Source: UBA10649 sp963793105
Lineage (GTDB): Bacteria; Actinomycetota; Actinomycetes; S36-B12
DNA: 64,000 bases
Reading direction: 5' to 3'
NCBI GenBank assembly: GCA_963793105.1
Contig: CAWBZB010000003.1
Location: forward strand, 186,001 to 250,000
Within the stretch, counting starts at the first letter, position 1; the number at the start of each line of letters is the position of its first letter. Below, in pieces: positions 51,226 through 60,505 of the stretch. Under the pieces are notes generated by a model. The model had not been told where the DNA came from, did no database searches, and saw nothing but the letters and a program-made list of their open reading frames with translations. A program made the translations under genes and the position numbers.

Positions 51226-52641
51226 TCAGGATGCGGGCCATGCGTCATCGATGGCCTGCAGAACCTCTTCAGTGGGCTTGTCCTCGGCGAACCATGCCGT
51301 CATCTGCGTCCACTCAGCGCCGGCGCCGACAGCGGCGGGCATGAGGTCGGAAGCGTCGAAGCGGAAGATACCGTTCGGGTCCGTCAGGAACTGCGCCGAC
51401 AGCTTGGCGATGGCGTCGGTGTAGGTGTCCAACGGCACGCCGTTGTTCGCCGACACCCAGCCACCCGGCTGGGCAGCGCGTGCGGTCGCGTACTCAGGCG
51501 ACGACAGGTACGTCTGCACGGCCTGAACCTCGGGACGATCCGAGAACGCGGTGGTGAACTCTCCGCCACCCACGACCGGGTTGGGGAACTCATCCTTGAC
51601 CTGCGGCAGGAAGAAGGCGAAGACGTCGCCGTCCTCGGCTACAACTGCACCCGGCTTGAACGACTCCCACTGGGCCGCGTAGAACGAGGCCTGCTGGAGC
51701 ATCGCGCACTCGCCGTCGAGGATCGGCTTGCCGGCATCCTGGAACGCCGTCGTCGCGATCGTCTGGACATTGCCGAACCCGCCATTGACGTAGTCGGGGT
51801 TCTTCATCCAGCCGGCGATGGTGTCCATCGCCTCGGTGATCTCAGGCGAATTGAACAGGACCTCGTGGGCAACCCACTGGTCGTAGACGTCGCCACCCTG
51901 CTGACGCAGGACGACCTGCTCGAGCCAGTCCGTTGCCGGCCAACCGGTGGCGCCGCCGGACTCGATGCCGCCACACCATGGCTTGACACCGGCCGCTGCG
52001 ATCGCGTCGCTGGCGGCGAAGAGCTCGTCCCACGTGGTCGGGACCGTGATGCCCCACTCGGCGAACTTCGACGGCGAGTACCACACGAACGACTTCATGT
52101 TCGAGCTGTTGGGTGCGCCGTAGAAGGTGCCGTCAACACTGCCGTAGTCCTTCCAGGCAGGGTTGAAGTACGTGTCGACGTTGTCGGCCACGGCCTGGGG
52201 AGCCGGAACCGGGCCGCCCTGCTCGACGAGCTTGGCCAGGAGGCCGGGCTGCGGAATCCACGCCAGGTCGGGAGCGTTGCCACCGGCGATGCGGGTGGGC
52301 AGCTGAGCCTCGAACTGGTCGCTGCCTTCGTACACGATGTCAATGCCCGTGCAGTCCTCGAACGGCTTCCAGGCATCCTCGTAGCGCTGCTGCTCAGGCG
52401 GCAGGACCGAGGTGAAGAGGGTCACGCTGGTGCCCTCATTGCCTGTGTACGCGGCGTACGCCTCGCAGCCGGCCGCGACAGCGCCTTCCTCACTTGCCAT
52501 GGCGCTTTCTTCAGTAGACGGAGCAGCCTCGCTGCTGCTCTCGCTCGTCGAGCTGCTGCCTCCGCAGGCGGCGAGCAGCAGGGTCGCTGCAACGCCACCG
52601 ACGAGAAGCGTGGCCCCACGGCGCCGCATGGATGCGGTCAT
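51226..52641 (-). CDS. Sugar ABC transporter substrate-binding lipoprotein
   Basis: This 471-aa secreted protein has a Met-Arg-rich signal, hydrophobic core and lipobox LLLAAC, then a Ser/Glu-rich linker. The mature part resembles family 1 (MalE-like) binding proteins: APDLAWIPQPGLLAKLVEQG, WITV... and YYxAQW segments. It captures a sugar for the MalF/MalG permeases. GGAG lies 6 nt before the ATG, and this is the first gene of the five-gene leftward operon. Confidence 0.9.
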   Translation of the reverse strand: MTASMRRRGATLLVGGVAATLLLAACGGSSSTSESSSEAAPSTEESAMASEEGAVAAGCEAYAAYTGNEGTSVTLFTSVLPPEQQRYEDAWKPFEDCTGIDIVYEGSDQFEAQLPTRIAGGNAPDLAWIPQPGLLAKLVEQGGPVPAPQAVADNVDTYFNPAWKDYGSVDGTFYGAPNSSNMKSFVWYSPSKFAEWGITVPTTWDELFAASDAIAAAGVKPWCGGIESGGATGWPATDWLEQVVLRQQGGDVYDQWVAHEVLFNSPEITEAMDTIAGWMKNPDYVNGGFGNVQTIATTAFQDAGKPILDGECAMLQQASFYAAQWESFKPGAVVAEDGDVFAFFLPQVKDEFPNPVVGGGEFTTAFSDRPEVQAVQTYLSSPEYATARAAQPGGWVSANNGVPLDTYTDAIAKLSAQFLTDPNGIFRFDASDLMPAAVGAGAEWTQMTAWFAEDKPTEEVLQAIDDAWPAS

Positions 52642-52713
52642 GGAATCTCCTTGCCCTCACGGTGCCGACGAGGTCGGTCCTCATCGGGTGGAACGCCGGC
52701 TGGCTGAGCCTGC

Positions 52714-52730
52714 TGACGTAAACGCTGTCA
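52714..52730. promoter_or_regulatory. LacI-type operator-like site 1
   Basis: TGACGTAAACGCTGTCA reads nearly the same on both strands (TGAC...GTCA ends). It lies about 70 bp after the presumed start of the binding-protein transcript. It shares AACGCTGT with site 2, 111 bp away between centres. Confidence 0.45.
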
Positions 52731-52800
52731 TCATGTCTCGCGCGAGTCGGGCGTCGCAACCCCAACGGCCCTCTGGGAGGCCTGCAAATCATCACAATTT

Positions 52801-52830
52801 GATATACCCGGACCGCCGTGAGCCATGTAA
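52801..52830 (-). promoter_or_regulatory. Candidate promoter of the sugar uptake operon
   Basis: On the minus strand TTACAT (52825-52830) and TATATC (52801-52806) are 18 nt apart, close to a housekeeping promoter. Operator-like site 2 covers the -35 box. The region is unusually A+T-rich for the window. Confidence 0.4.
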
Positions 52831-52841
52831 CAGCGTTGCAT
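52825..52841. promoter_or_regulatory. LacI-type operator-like site 2
   Basis: ATGTAAC-AGC-GTTGCAT is a 17-bp imperfect palindrome with one mismatch between its halves (ATGTAAC/GTTGCAT). It overlaps the candidate -35 box, consistent with a repressor site for the divergent sugar genes, perhaps for the LacI protein 5 kb to the right. Confidence 0.5.
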
Positions 52842-52962
52842 CGCGAGTTCCGTCAACCGCCGGTCCTATCGGGCCGTCGTTCGGTAGCCTGAGCCCGCGC
52901 CGACCGGCGCACCTTCCACTACGGATCGTCCGGCACGTTCCTGCCGGTTGAAGGGATTTCTC

Positions 52963-54036
52963 ATGACGAAGCAAGTGAAGTACGAAGATGTGTCGCTGGT
53001 GTATCCGGGTAGCACGCAGCCGGCGGTGTCGCATCTGAACCTGGATATCGCCGAGGGTGAGTTCCTGGTGCTGGTGGGTCCGTCGGGGTGCGGGAAGTCC
53101 ACGAGCCTGCGGATGCTGGCCGGGCTGGAGCCGATCAGCTCGGGCACGATCTATATCGGGGACCGGGACGTGACGCATGTGCCCGCGAAGGACCGGGACA
53201 TCGCGATGGTGTTCCAGAACTATGCCCTGTACCCGCACATGTCGGTGGCGGAGAACATGGCGTTCGCGTTGAAGATCCAGAAGGTGTCCAAGGAGGAGAT
53301 CACCCGTCGGGTGACCGATGCGGCGGCGCTGCTGGACCTCACGGAGTACCTCGAGCGCAAGCCGAAGGCGCTGTCCGGCGGTCAGCGGCAGCGGGTGGCG
53401 ATGGGCCGGGCGATCGTGCGCGAGCCCGAGGTGTTCCTCATGGACGAGCCGCTGTCGAATCTGGACGCGAAGCTGCGCGTGCAGACGCGCACCCAGATCG
53501 CGGCGCTGCAGCGCCGGCTGGGGACCACGACGCTGTATGTCACGCACGACCAGGTCGAGGCGATGACGATGGGCGACCGGGTCGCGGTCCTGAAGGACGG
53601 CATCCTGCAGCAGTGCGCCAGCCCCCGGGAGCTGTACGACGACCCGGCGAACGCGTTCGTGGGCACGTTCATCGGCTCCCCCAGCATGAACATCATCACC
53701 TCCCTGATCGTGGAGGGCGGCGTCGACATGAACGGCCACCTCGTCCCGATCGAGCGGGAGGTGCTGGCCAAGGCCACCGGCAGCAAGGTCATCCTCGGGG
53801 TCCGCCCGGAGGACCTGGAGATCGCCACCGAGGGCGCGGACATGACCGTCACCCTGGTCGAGGAGCTCGGCGCCGACACCTACGTGTACGGCACCTACAC
53901 CGGACCCGACGGCCCCATCGACCTGGTCTCCCGCGGCCAGGGCATGCAGGCCCCCACGATCGGCAGCACCGTCAAGGTCAACGCCAGCCGCATCTACGTC
54001 TTCGACGCCGAAGGAGCACAACTCCGCCTCTCCTGA
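52963..54036 (+). CDS. Sugar ABC transporter ATPase (MsmK/UgpC type)
   Basis: This 357-aa ATPase has Walker A VGPSGCGKST, Q-loop VFQNYALYPHMSVAENM, signature LSGGQRQRVAMGRAI, Walker B VFLMDEPLSNLD and H-loop YVTHDQVEAM, followed by a TOBE-type regulatory tail. Such shared ATPases often power several sugar importers. The ATG at 52963 has GAAGGG 9 nt upstream and replaces an in-frame start at 52948. Codons in the first half use G in the third position more than those in the last third. Confidence 0.9.
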   Translation: MTKQVKYEDVSLVYPGSTQPAVSHLNLDIAEGEFLVLVGPSGCGKSTSLRMLAGLEPISSGTIYIGDRDVTHVPAKDRDIAMVFQNYALYPHMSVAENMAFALKIQKVSKEEITRRVTDAAALLDLTEYLERKPKALSGGQRQRVAMGRAIVREPEVFLMDEPLSNLDAKLRVQTRTQIAALQRRLGTTTLYVTHDQVEAMTMGDRVAVLKDGILQQCASPRELYDDPANAFVGTFIGSPSMNIITSLIVEGGVDMNGHLVPIEREVLAKATGSKVILGVRPEDLEIATEGADMTVTLVEELGADTYVYGTYTGPDGPIDLVSRGQGMQAPTIGSTVKVNASRIYVFDAEGAQLRLS

Positions 54037-54040
54037 CCCA

Positions 54041-54080
54041 CATGCCGATGCCCCCTCGATCGTGAGGGGGCATCGGCATG
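54041..54080 (+). terminator. Perfect 17-bp hairpin after the ATPase gene
   Basis: CATGCCGATGCCCCCTC (54041-54057) is an exact inverted repeat of 54064-54080, with loop GATCGT, starting 5 bp after the ATPase stop. The stem is strong but no run of T follows, so it is a terminator or stability hairpin. It is preceded directly by the TGA and ACC. Confidence 0.75.
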
Positions 54081-54211
54081 TCCGGGCCTTCCTCCTCCCC
54101 TCGCCGAGCGCTTGCCTCGGGCGGGAGCCGAGCGTTCAATGGGAGGGAGGGCATCCGAACCAGGGAGGCCGAGATGGCGAGGCGGAGCGTGTGGGCGTCC
54201 GCCGGTGCGTG

Positions 54212-55291
54212 ATGCGCATCGGGATGATCGCGCCGCCGTGGGTTCCCATCCCGCCGCCCGCGTACGGGGGGACCGAGGAGGTCATCGATGACCTCGCCCG
54301 TGGTCTGGTCGCGGCCGGCCACGAGGTCACCCTCTTCGCGACCGGTGACTCGTCCTGCCCGGTGCACCGTCACTGGGTGTTCGCCCATCCGGCGCTGGAG
54401 ATGAACCACTCCATGCCCGAGTGCCGGCACGTCCAGGCCGCCTATGACGATCTCGTCGGATGCGACGTCATCCACGACCACACCACGCTCGGCCCCGTCT
54501 GGGCCCAGGCCCAGGGGATCACCACCCCCATCGTGGTCACGGTCCACAATCCCTTCACGGAACAGAGCCGGCCGGTCCTGCGCCAGGTTGCCCGCTTCGC
54601 CAGTCTCGTCGCCATCTCGTACAGCCATCGGGCAACCGCGCCCGACGTTCCGGTCGCTGCCGTCGTCAGGCACGGAATCAACGCGGCGCGCTGGCGCCTG
54701 GGCGACGGGTCCGGCGGCTACGCCCTGTTCCTCGGCCGATTGGCTCCCGAGAAGGGCGCGGCGGCCGCGATCCGGATCGCTCGGCAAGCCGGCATCCCGC
54801 TGCTCATCGCCGCGAAGATGCGCAGCCCCGAGGAGCGTGCCTACTTCGAGAGGGAGATCCAGCCGGAGCTCGGGAACGGAGCTCGGTACCTCGGCGAGGT
54901 GGGCCGAGGGCAGCGGGAACGACTCCTGCGCGGCGCCGTGGGGCTCCTGAACCCGATCTGCTGGCCCGAGCCGTTCGGCATGGTGATGATCCAAGCGCTG
55001 GCGTGCGGGACCCCGGTCGTCGCCCACCCCCACGGTGCGGCACCCGAGATCGTGGTCGAGGGCGTCACCGGCTTCCTGCCGCGCACGGAGGCCGAGGCCG
55101 CCGAGGCCCTGCATGAGTGCGCACGGCTGGACCGCGCCCGCTGCCGCGCGGCGACCGAGGGCTACTTCTCCGCCACCCGCATGGTCGAGGAGTACTCGCG
55201 CGTGTACCTGCACGTGGCCCACGACCACGCGCAGGTGGCACCCGACCACTCGCGGGTGGCACCCGACGCGACCGGGCTCCAGACGGCGTAG
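54212..55291 (+). CDS. Glycosyltransferase (GT4-like)
   Basis: This 359-aa glycosyltransferase has an N-terminal PPAYGGTEEVIDDLARGL, a middle VAISYSHRATAP and a C-terminal PICWPEPFGMVMIQALACGTPVVA with the GT4 E-x7-E motif. It may act on a cell-wall or storage polymer. The tail ends with the near-repeat AQVAPDHSRVAPD. The ATG at 54212 is the start; a 50-codon extension upstream has no family signal. It is followed 8 bp later by the debranching-like gene. Confidence 0.83.
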   Translation: MRIGMIAPPWVPIPPPAYGGTEEVIDDLARGLVAAGHEVTLFATGDSSCPVHRHWVFAHPALEMNHSMPECRHVQAAYDDLVGCDVIHDHTTLGPVWAQAQGITTPIVVTVHNPFTEQSRPVLRQVARFASLVAISYSHRATAPDVPVAAVVRHGINAARWRLGDGSGGYALFLGRLAPEKGAAAAIRIARQAGIPLLIAAKMRSPEERAYFEREIQPELGNGARYLGEVGRGQRERLLRGAVGLLNPICWPEPFGMVMIQALACGTPVVAHPHGAAPEIVVEGVTGFLPRTEAEAAEALHECARLDRARCRAATEGYFSATRMVEEYSRVYLHVAHDHAQVAPDHSRVAPDATGLQTA

Positions 55292-55299
55292 GCGACGTC

Positions 55300-57450
55300 A
55301 TGGCGCAACTGTGGGCATTCACCGGCACTCCACCCCCGCTGGAGACCCAGCCGACGATGGTCACCCTGGTCGAAGGCGCCACGTTCTGCATCAGCACGTC
55401 CACGGGGAACGTCATCCCGGACAGTCCGATGGGGCTGTTCGTCCACGACGCCAGGGTGCTGTCCGCCTGGGAGCTGACCGATCGACGGCGGCCTGCTGGA
55501 GCCGCTGGCGGTCGACTCGTCGGATCCGCTGAGTGCCACGTTCATCGCGCGGACCCGGCCGCACCCCGGGCAGCCGGAGAGCACGACCCTCGTGACCCGC
55601 AGGCGCGAGGTGGGCGACGGGATGGTCGAGTCGATCCGGATCCGCAACCTCTCGCATGCCGTCGCCACTCTGTCGGTCGAGCTGAGCATGGCGACGGACT
55701 TCGCCGATCTCTTCGAGGTCAAGGAGGGGCGCGTAAGCGCGGTCGGGAGCCGGGGACGGCCGAGGTGACGGACGGCTGCATCCTGCTGCACCACGACCAC
55801 AACGGGCACTCACGCGGCACCCTGGTGTCCGCGAGGTGCGCGGGCCAGCACCCGGAACTGTCACCGCGCAGCATGACCTGGCGACTCGAGATGCCGCCCC
55901 GAGCGGAGTGGACGTGCGAGATCATGGTGGAGGCGCTCGTCGACGAGGTTCCCGTCGCCTCCTTCTCCGAGATCGAGAAGGGTGAGCGGGCGGCAATCCG
56001 TCGGCTGCGCGACTGGCGAGTCGGAGCACCCGTCATCTCCACCCCGCATGAGGGACTGTCGCGGACCGTCAGCCGCAGCCTCGAGGATCTCGGCGCCCTC
56101 CGAATGGTCGACCCCCGCAACCCGGACCGCACCGGCGTGGCCGCGGGCGCGCCGTGGTTCATGGCGACGTTCGGGCGGGACTCGCTGCTCGCCTCCTGGA
56201 TGGTGCTGCCGCTCGACATGCGCCTGGCCCTGGGGACACTCCAGACGCTTGCCGAGACCCAGGGAGAGCGGGTGGACCCCTACTCCGAGGAGGAGCCGGG
56301 TCGGATCATCCACGAGCGCCGGCTCGGTCCTGCCTCGTCACTGCCACTGGGCGTCCGCGGCACCTACTACGGCTCCGCCGACTCCACCCCCCTCTTCGTC
56401 ATGCTGCTCGGCGAGCTCCGCCGGTGGGGGCAGGCCTCCGCCGACGTCGATGCGCTGCTGCCGCACGCGGACCGGGCCCTCGACTGGATCGAGCAGTACG
56501 GCGACCGGGACGGCGATGGCTTCGTGGAGTACCAGCGCTCCAGCGAGCGCGGGCTGCCCAATCAGGGCTGGAAGGACTCCCCGGACGCCATCACCTTCGC
56601 GGACGGCACCCTCGCCGAGCCGCCGATCGCGCTGGCGGAGGTCCAGGGCTACGTCTACGCCGCCTACCTCGCGCGAGCGCACTTCGCAGTGGAGTCCGGC
56701 GACCCGGAACTCGCTCGCACCTGGACCGCACGAGCCAAGGATCTCAAGCGACGGTTCAACGAGCAGTTCTGGCTGGCGGACCGGGGCTACTACGCCCTCG
56801 CGCTCGACGGCCACAAGCGACCCGTGGACTCCCTCGCGTCCAACATGGGCCACTGCCTGTGGACCGGGATCGTGGACGAGGACAAGGCCGAGTCGGTGGT
56901 CGAGCACCTCATGAGCCCGGACATGTTCTCCGGTTGGGGGATCCGCACCCTGGCCACGTCGATGGCGGCCTACAACCCGATGAGCTATCACAACGGATCC
57001 GTGTGGCCGCACGACAACGCGATCATCGCCGCCGGGCTCAGCCGGTACTGCTTCACCGCCGAGGCCGAGCGAGTGGCGACCGGCATCCTCGATGCCGCCG
57101 CCATGCTGGGCGGACGGCTGCCGGAGCTCTTCTGCGGAATGCGCCGGGACGAGTTCACCCGTCCTGTCCCCTACCCGACGGCGTGCGCCCCCCAGGCGTG
57201 GGCCGCAGCATCGCCGTTCCTCCTGCTGCGCACGCTGCTGCGCCTGGAGCCGCGGGTTCCGTTCGGGGAGGTACACCTGGACCCGGTCCTGCCCCCCGAC
57301 TACCTGCCCATGACGGTGTCCAACCTGTTCCTGGCCGGTCGCCGCATCAGCGTCGAGGTGACGGCCGACGGCTTCAGCGTGGAAGGACTGGACCCGGAGA
57401 TCTCCCTCGTGCCCGAGCCTCGACTCGTGGGCACGACGCTCACCTGCTGA
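55300..57450 (+). pseudogene. Glycogen-debranching-like amylo-alpha-1,6-glucosidase, with two compensating frameshifts
   Basis: This is 716 codons. The N-terminal part (VTLVEGATFCISTSTGNVIPD) matches the GDE N-domain, and the C-terminal two thirds form an (alpha/alpha)6 barrel with APWFMATFGRDSLLASW, YYGSADSTPLF and MSYHNGSVWPHDN. From about codon 61 to 145 the frame is out of step, and the true sequence (LLEPLAVDSSDPLSATFIA...) lies one base ahead. One base seems gained near 55480 and one lost at about 55731-55755. The frame stays open by chance. It probably trims glycogen or a related glucan. Errors in sequence are likely. Confidence 0.75.
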
Positions 57451-57489
57451 CCGGGCTCATCCGGGAGCGGAGCGGCTGGACGTCCTCGG

Positions 57490-58501
57490 TTACGACTTCA
57501 CCGGCCCGGTCGATCCGCGGACGACGAGCTGCGTCGGCAGCCTGATCGACTCCGCCGACACCTCTGTCGAACCCGACCGCAACTGGAGGACCAGGGCTTC
57601 GGCCGCGATCCGACCGAGGTCCTGCACCGGCTGGACCACGGTGGTGAGATCGAGGAACTCCGACATGTCGTGGCCGTCGATGCCCGACCAGTGAGATGTC
57701 CTTGCCCGGCTGGAGACCGTGGCTGCGCATGGCCTTCATGGCACCGAAGGCCATCTCGTCCGACATCGCGAACACCGCCGTCGGCGGGTTCTTCTGCGTG
57801 AGCAATGCCGTCATCGCCTGCTCGCCGCCGGGAATCGTGAAGTAGCCGTATGCCTCGAGCATCGGGTCGATCGCCAGTCCGGCGTCGGTCATGGCCAGCT
57901 CGAAGCCGCGGAAGCGGTCGTTCTCCGCGGTGTACGGCGAGATGATCGGCGCCCCGTTGATGACGCCGATGCGCTGGTGCCCGAGGTTGATCAGGTGCTG
58001 GGTCGCGATCTGACCGGCCAGGACGTCGTCGATGGTCACGCTGGGGACGTCCGGCATGGTCAGGCCGATGAGGCTGATCGGCATGTCCAGGCCGAGGACC
58101 TCATGCAGCTGGGGATCCTGCGGCGGGAGGGCGATCACGAGGACACCGTCGACCCGGCGCCGCAGTCGCGGAGCCGGCGGCAGGCGGTGCTGACCGCCTG
58201 GCGTGCTGACGCTCATCAGGAGCAGGTCCATGCCGGCGCTCTGCAGGACCGACTCGACTCCTGACAGGACCGTGCTGAAGAACCAGCGGGCGATGTAGGG
58301 AGTGATGACCGCGATGCTCCCGGTGCGTCCGCTGGCCAGCCGGGAGGCGCTGGGGGAGATGACATAGTCGAGCTCGGTGGCGATCCGCTGTATCCGTTCG
58401 CGGGTGGCCGCATCGACGTTCGGGAGCCCGCGCAGGGCCCGCGAGACGGTCGCCGTCGACACGCCAGCAGCGTCGGCAACGTCCTTGATGGTGATGGCCA
58501 C
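57490..58501 (-). pseudogene. LacI family transcriptional regulator, frameshifted near its end
   Basis: The protein is about 336 aa when repaired, with an N-terminal LacI helix-turn-helix (VADAAGVSTATVSRALRGLPNVD) and a periplasmic-binding-type ligand domain. It starts at the GTG at 58501 with GGAGG 5 nt upstream. The frame is lost near 57683-57685, where GKDISLVG continues in another frame as IDGHDMSEFLDLTTVVQP to the TAA at 57490. Removing one G from the GGG there restores it. It probably controls the sugar genes to its left. Operator-like sequence TGTAACCGCTTGT lies at 58547-58559. Confidence 0.8.
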
Positions 58502-58546
58502 GACGTCCTCCTCGCGTGCGAGTCTAGGCAGCGCCGACCCGAGCAC

Positions 58547-58559
58547 ACAAGCGGTTACA
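58547..58559. promoter_or_regulatory. LacI-type operator-like site near lacI and ppx
   Basis: The minus-strand TGTAACCGCTTGT resembles the TGTAA-CG-TTACA core of LacI-family operators. It lies 46 bp upstream of the LacI GTG and just beyond the ppx 3' end, so autoregulation is possible. Confidence 0.4.
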
Positions 58560-58578
58560 TGAAAGGTTGCAGCCTCAA

Positions 58579-59514
58579 TCAGGCCGAAACTGCGGAAATT
58601 CTGTAAACGATGCCATCGAGAATATCGGTCTCGGACACGATGACCGTCGCCGATCCGGCGGCCCGCATCGCGGCCTGGAGGACCATCGCTCCCCCGGCGA
58701 TGATGTCGACGCGCCCGGGGTGCATGAAGGGCAGGCGGGCGCGATCGTCCCGCGTCATGGCGAGCAGCCGCGCAGTGACGTCCTCGACCTGCTCGTACGC
58801 GATGACGGCGCCGTGCAGCAGGGTTGCGTCGTACCGCGGCAGGTCCATCGCCATGGCGGCGACGGTCGTGACCGACCCGGCGAGGCCCACCAGGCAGGCC
58901 GCCTCATCGAAGGGCACGAGCGTCCCGGCGCGGGCCACCGCCGCCTCGACGTCCGCCCACGCGGCCGCCACCTGGGCGGGGGTGGGAGGGTCCGCGAGCA
59001 GGTGGCGCTCCGTCATGCGGACGCACCCCACATCGACGCTGGCCGACTTCCGAGGTGCGGTGGAGCCGAGCACGAACTCGGTCGACCCGCCCCCGATGTC
59101 CACGACCAGTGCGGGAGGGGTCACCAGCCCCGGCGGCAGTCCTCGAACCGCGCCTTCGAAGGAGAGCGCGGCCTCCTCCTCGCCGGAGATGACCTCAGGC
59201 TGCACCCCGAGCCGTTCGAGCACCCCGGACATGAACGCGTCGCGGTTCGACGCGTCGCGGCTCGCGGACGTGGCGACGAACCGGGTGCGCCGGACACCCG
59301 AAGCGGAGATCAGGCCGGCGTACTCGTCCACCGCAGCCAGCGTCCGCTCGAGCGCCTCCGGTGCGAACCTACCCGTACGGTCCACCCCCTCGCCGAGGCG
59401 CACGATCCGCATCACTCGCTCGCGCTCGTCCAGGGTGCCGTCCGGGCGGACCTCGCCGATCAGCAGTCGAATCGCATTCGTGCCGCAGTCGATCGCGGCG
59501 ACCGGCCCGGTCAT
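58579..59514 (-). CDS. ppx: Exopolyphosphatase (Ppx/GppA family)
   Basis: This 311-aa sugar-kinase-fold phosphatase has IDCGTNAIRLLIGEV at its start, GVDRTGRFAPEALERTL, and the nucleotide-binding VVDIGGGSTEFVLGS. It degrades polyphosphate or pppGpp. It is the short Ppx1/2-type that actinobacteria place after eno, divIC and DUF501. Its ATG overlaps the DUF501 stop by 4 bp (59511-59514). Confidence 0.9.
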   Translation of the reverse strand: MTGPVAAIDCGTNAIRLLIGEVRPDGTLDERERVMRIVRLGEGVDRTGRFAPEALERTLAAVDEYAGLISASGVRRTRFVATSASRDASNRDAFMSGVLERLGVQPEVISGEEEAALSFEGAVRGLPPGLVTPPALVVDIGGGSTEFVLGSTAPRKSASVDVGCVRMTERHLLADPPTPAQVAAAWADVEAAVARAGTLVPFDEAACLVGLAGSVTTVAAMAMDLPRYDATLLHGAVIAYEQVEDVTARLLAMTRDDRARLPFMHPGRVDIIAGGAMVLQAAMRAAGSATVIVSETDILDGIVYRISAVSA

Positions 59515-60032
59515 CCGGAGTCGCGCTCATCCGCGCACGAGACCGGCTCCCACCACCGACCGAGGGCCGTGAGCGCCTCGTCCCCCAGTGGGTTCACCCC
59601 TGGTCCGGCTGCCAGGGCGTGGGCGACGAGCACATGCAGGCACTTCACACGGGAGGGCATCCCACCCGCGCTGACCCCGTCGATCTCGTCGACGTGCCCG
59701 ATCTCCTCGCGATCGCGGAGATAGGACTCGTGCGCGGCGCGGTACCGCTCCGCCAGGCCTGGATCCTCGGCAAGCCGGCCCTCCATGTCGCGCATGACGC
59801 CGCTGCTCTCGAGCGTGCCGATCATGCCCGCCGCCCGCGGGCAGGTGAGGTAGTACAGCGTGGGGAAGGGAGTGCCGTCGGGCAGTCGAGGCGCCGTCAT
59901 CACGACGTCGGGCTCGCCGCACGGGCACCGGTGGGCGACCCGGACGGCACCGCGCGGCTCGCGCCCGAGCTGACGGGTGACGGCTTCGGTGTCGGCCGCG
60001 TCGACGCCGCTACTTGCGGGCGGCTTCGACAT
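59511..60032 (-). CDS. DUF501 domain protein
   Basis: This 173-aa protein matches DUF501: QLGREPRGAVRVAHRCPCGEPDVV, PTLYYLTCPRAAGMIGTLES and GGMPSRVKCLHVLVAHALA. It has no membrane part. A CPCGEP pair near residue 40 and C in LTCPRA may bind metal. The ATG at 60032 overlaps divIC by 23 bp, so it is translated from the same message. Function unknown. Confidence 0.87.
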   Translation of the reverse strand: MSKPPASSGVDAADTEAVTRQLGREPRGAVRVAHRCPCGEPDVVMTAPRLPDGTPFPTLYYLTCPRAAGMIGTLESSGVMRDMEGRLAEDPGLAERYRAAHESYLRDREEIGHVDEIDGVSAGGMPSRVKCLHVLVAHALAAGPGVNPLGDEALTALGRWWEPVSCADERDSG

Positions 60033-60474
60033 CGGCGTCGGCCTCCCGCAGGGCCCCCCACAAAGACGCGTACCAGGGCGTTTGCGGCCCGTCCTGCGCC
60101 GCATCGCCGGCCGCCGCCGCGCCGGAGCCCAGCGTCACGAACCCGACCTCTCCGGGGAGGACGAAGTGCAGTCGACGTCGAGCCTCCGCGGCCACGAACG
60201 CCGGGTCGTCCCAGCGCTGCGTCTCCACCTCGAGGGCAGCGACGCGTTCGCGAGCAGCGTCGACATCGGCCCGCAGTCCCGCGATCTCGGCCCGCTGCGC
60301 GAACCACGAACGGACGGGCACCGCCAGGGTCAGCAGCAAGGTCGCCGCGACCACCGCGAGGATGAGCGCGCGTCCCGTGAAGGACGGTCCCTTGGCCGGC
60401 TGAGGGCCGGACAGCACCTGCTCGGGTCGGGTCGACGACCCGGACCGGCGCGCGCCGCTATCGAGGTCGGTCAC
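60010..60474 (-). CDS. Septum formation initiator (DivIC/FtsB-like)
   Basis: This 154-aa protein has one membrane helix (about 34-52), a coiled coil (RAEIAGLRADVDAARERVAALEVE, residues about 60-85) and a C-terminal segment ending RRRLHFVLPGEVGFV. This layout is the FtsB/DivIC division protein that bridges FtsL and FtsQ. It is next to eno and DUF501, as in other actinobacteria. GTG 60474 is the start. Confidence 0.85.
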   Translation of the reverse strand: MTDLDSGARRSGSSTRPEQVLSGPQPAKGPSFTGRALILAVVAATLLLTLAVPVRSWFAQRAEIAGLRADVDAARERVAALEVETQRWDDPAFVAAEARRRLHFVLPGEVGFVTLGSGAAAAGDAAQDGPQTPWYASLWGALREADADVEAARK

Positions 60475-60505
60475 GAGTCGATCGTGTCACGGAATCCCGG
60501 GACGG

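Larger units (their letters stand above)
52642..52962. promoter_or_regulatory. Divergent regulatory region between binding protein and ATPase genes
   Basis: No coding gene. It holds two similar palindrome-like sites (52714-52730 and 52825-52841), each containing AACGCTGTYA on the minus strand, which fit LacI-family operators. On the minus strand TTACAT and TATATC, 18 nt apart (52801-52830), form a likely promoter for the binding-protein operon, and the second site overlaps its -35 box. The GAAGGG before the ATG at 52963 is the ribosome-binding site of the ATPase. Confidence 0.5.
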
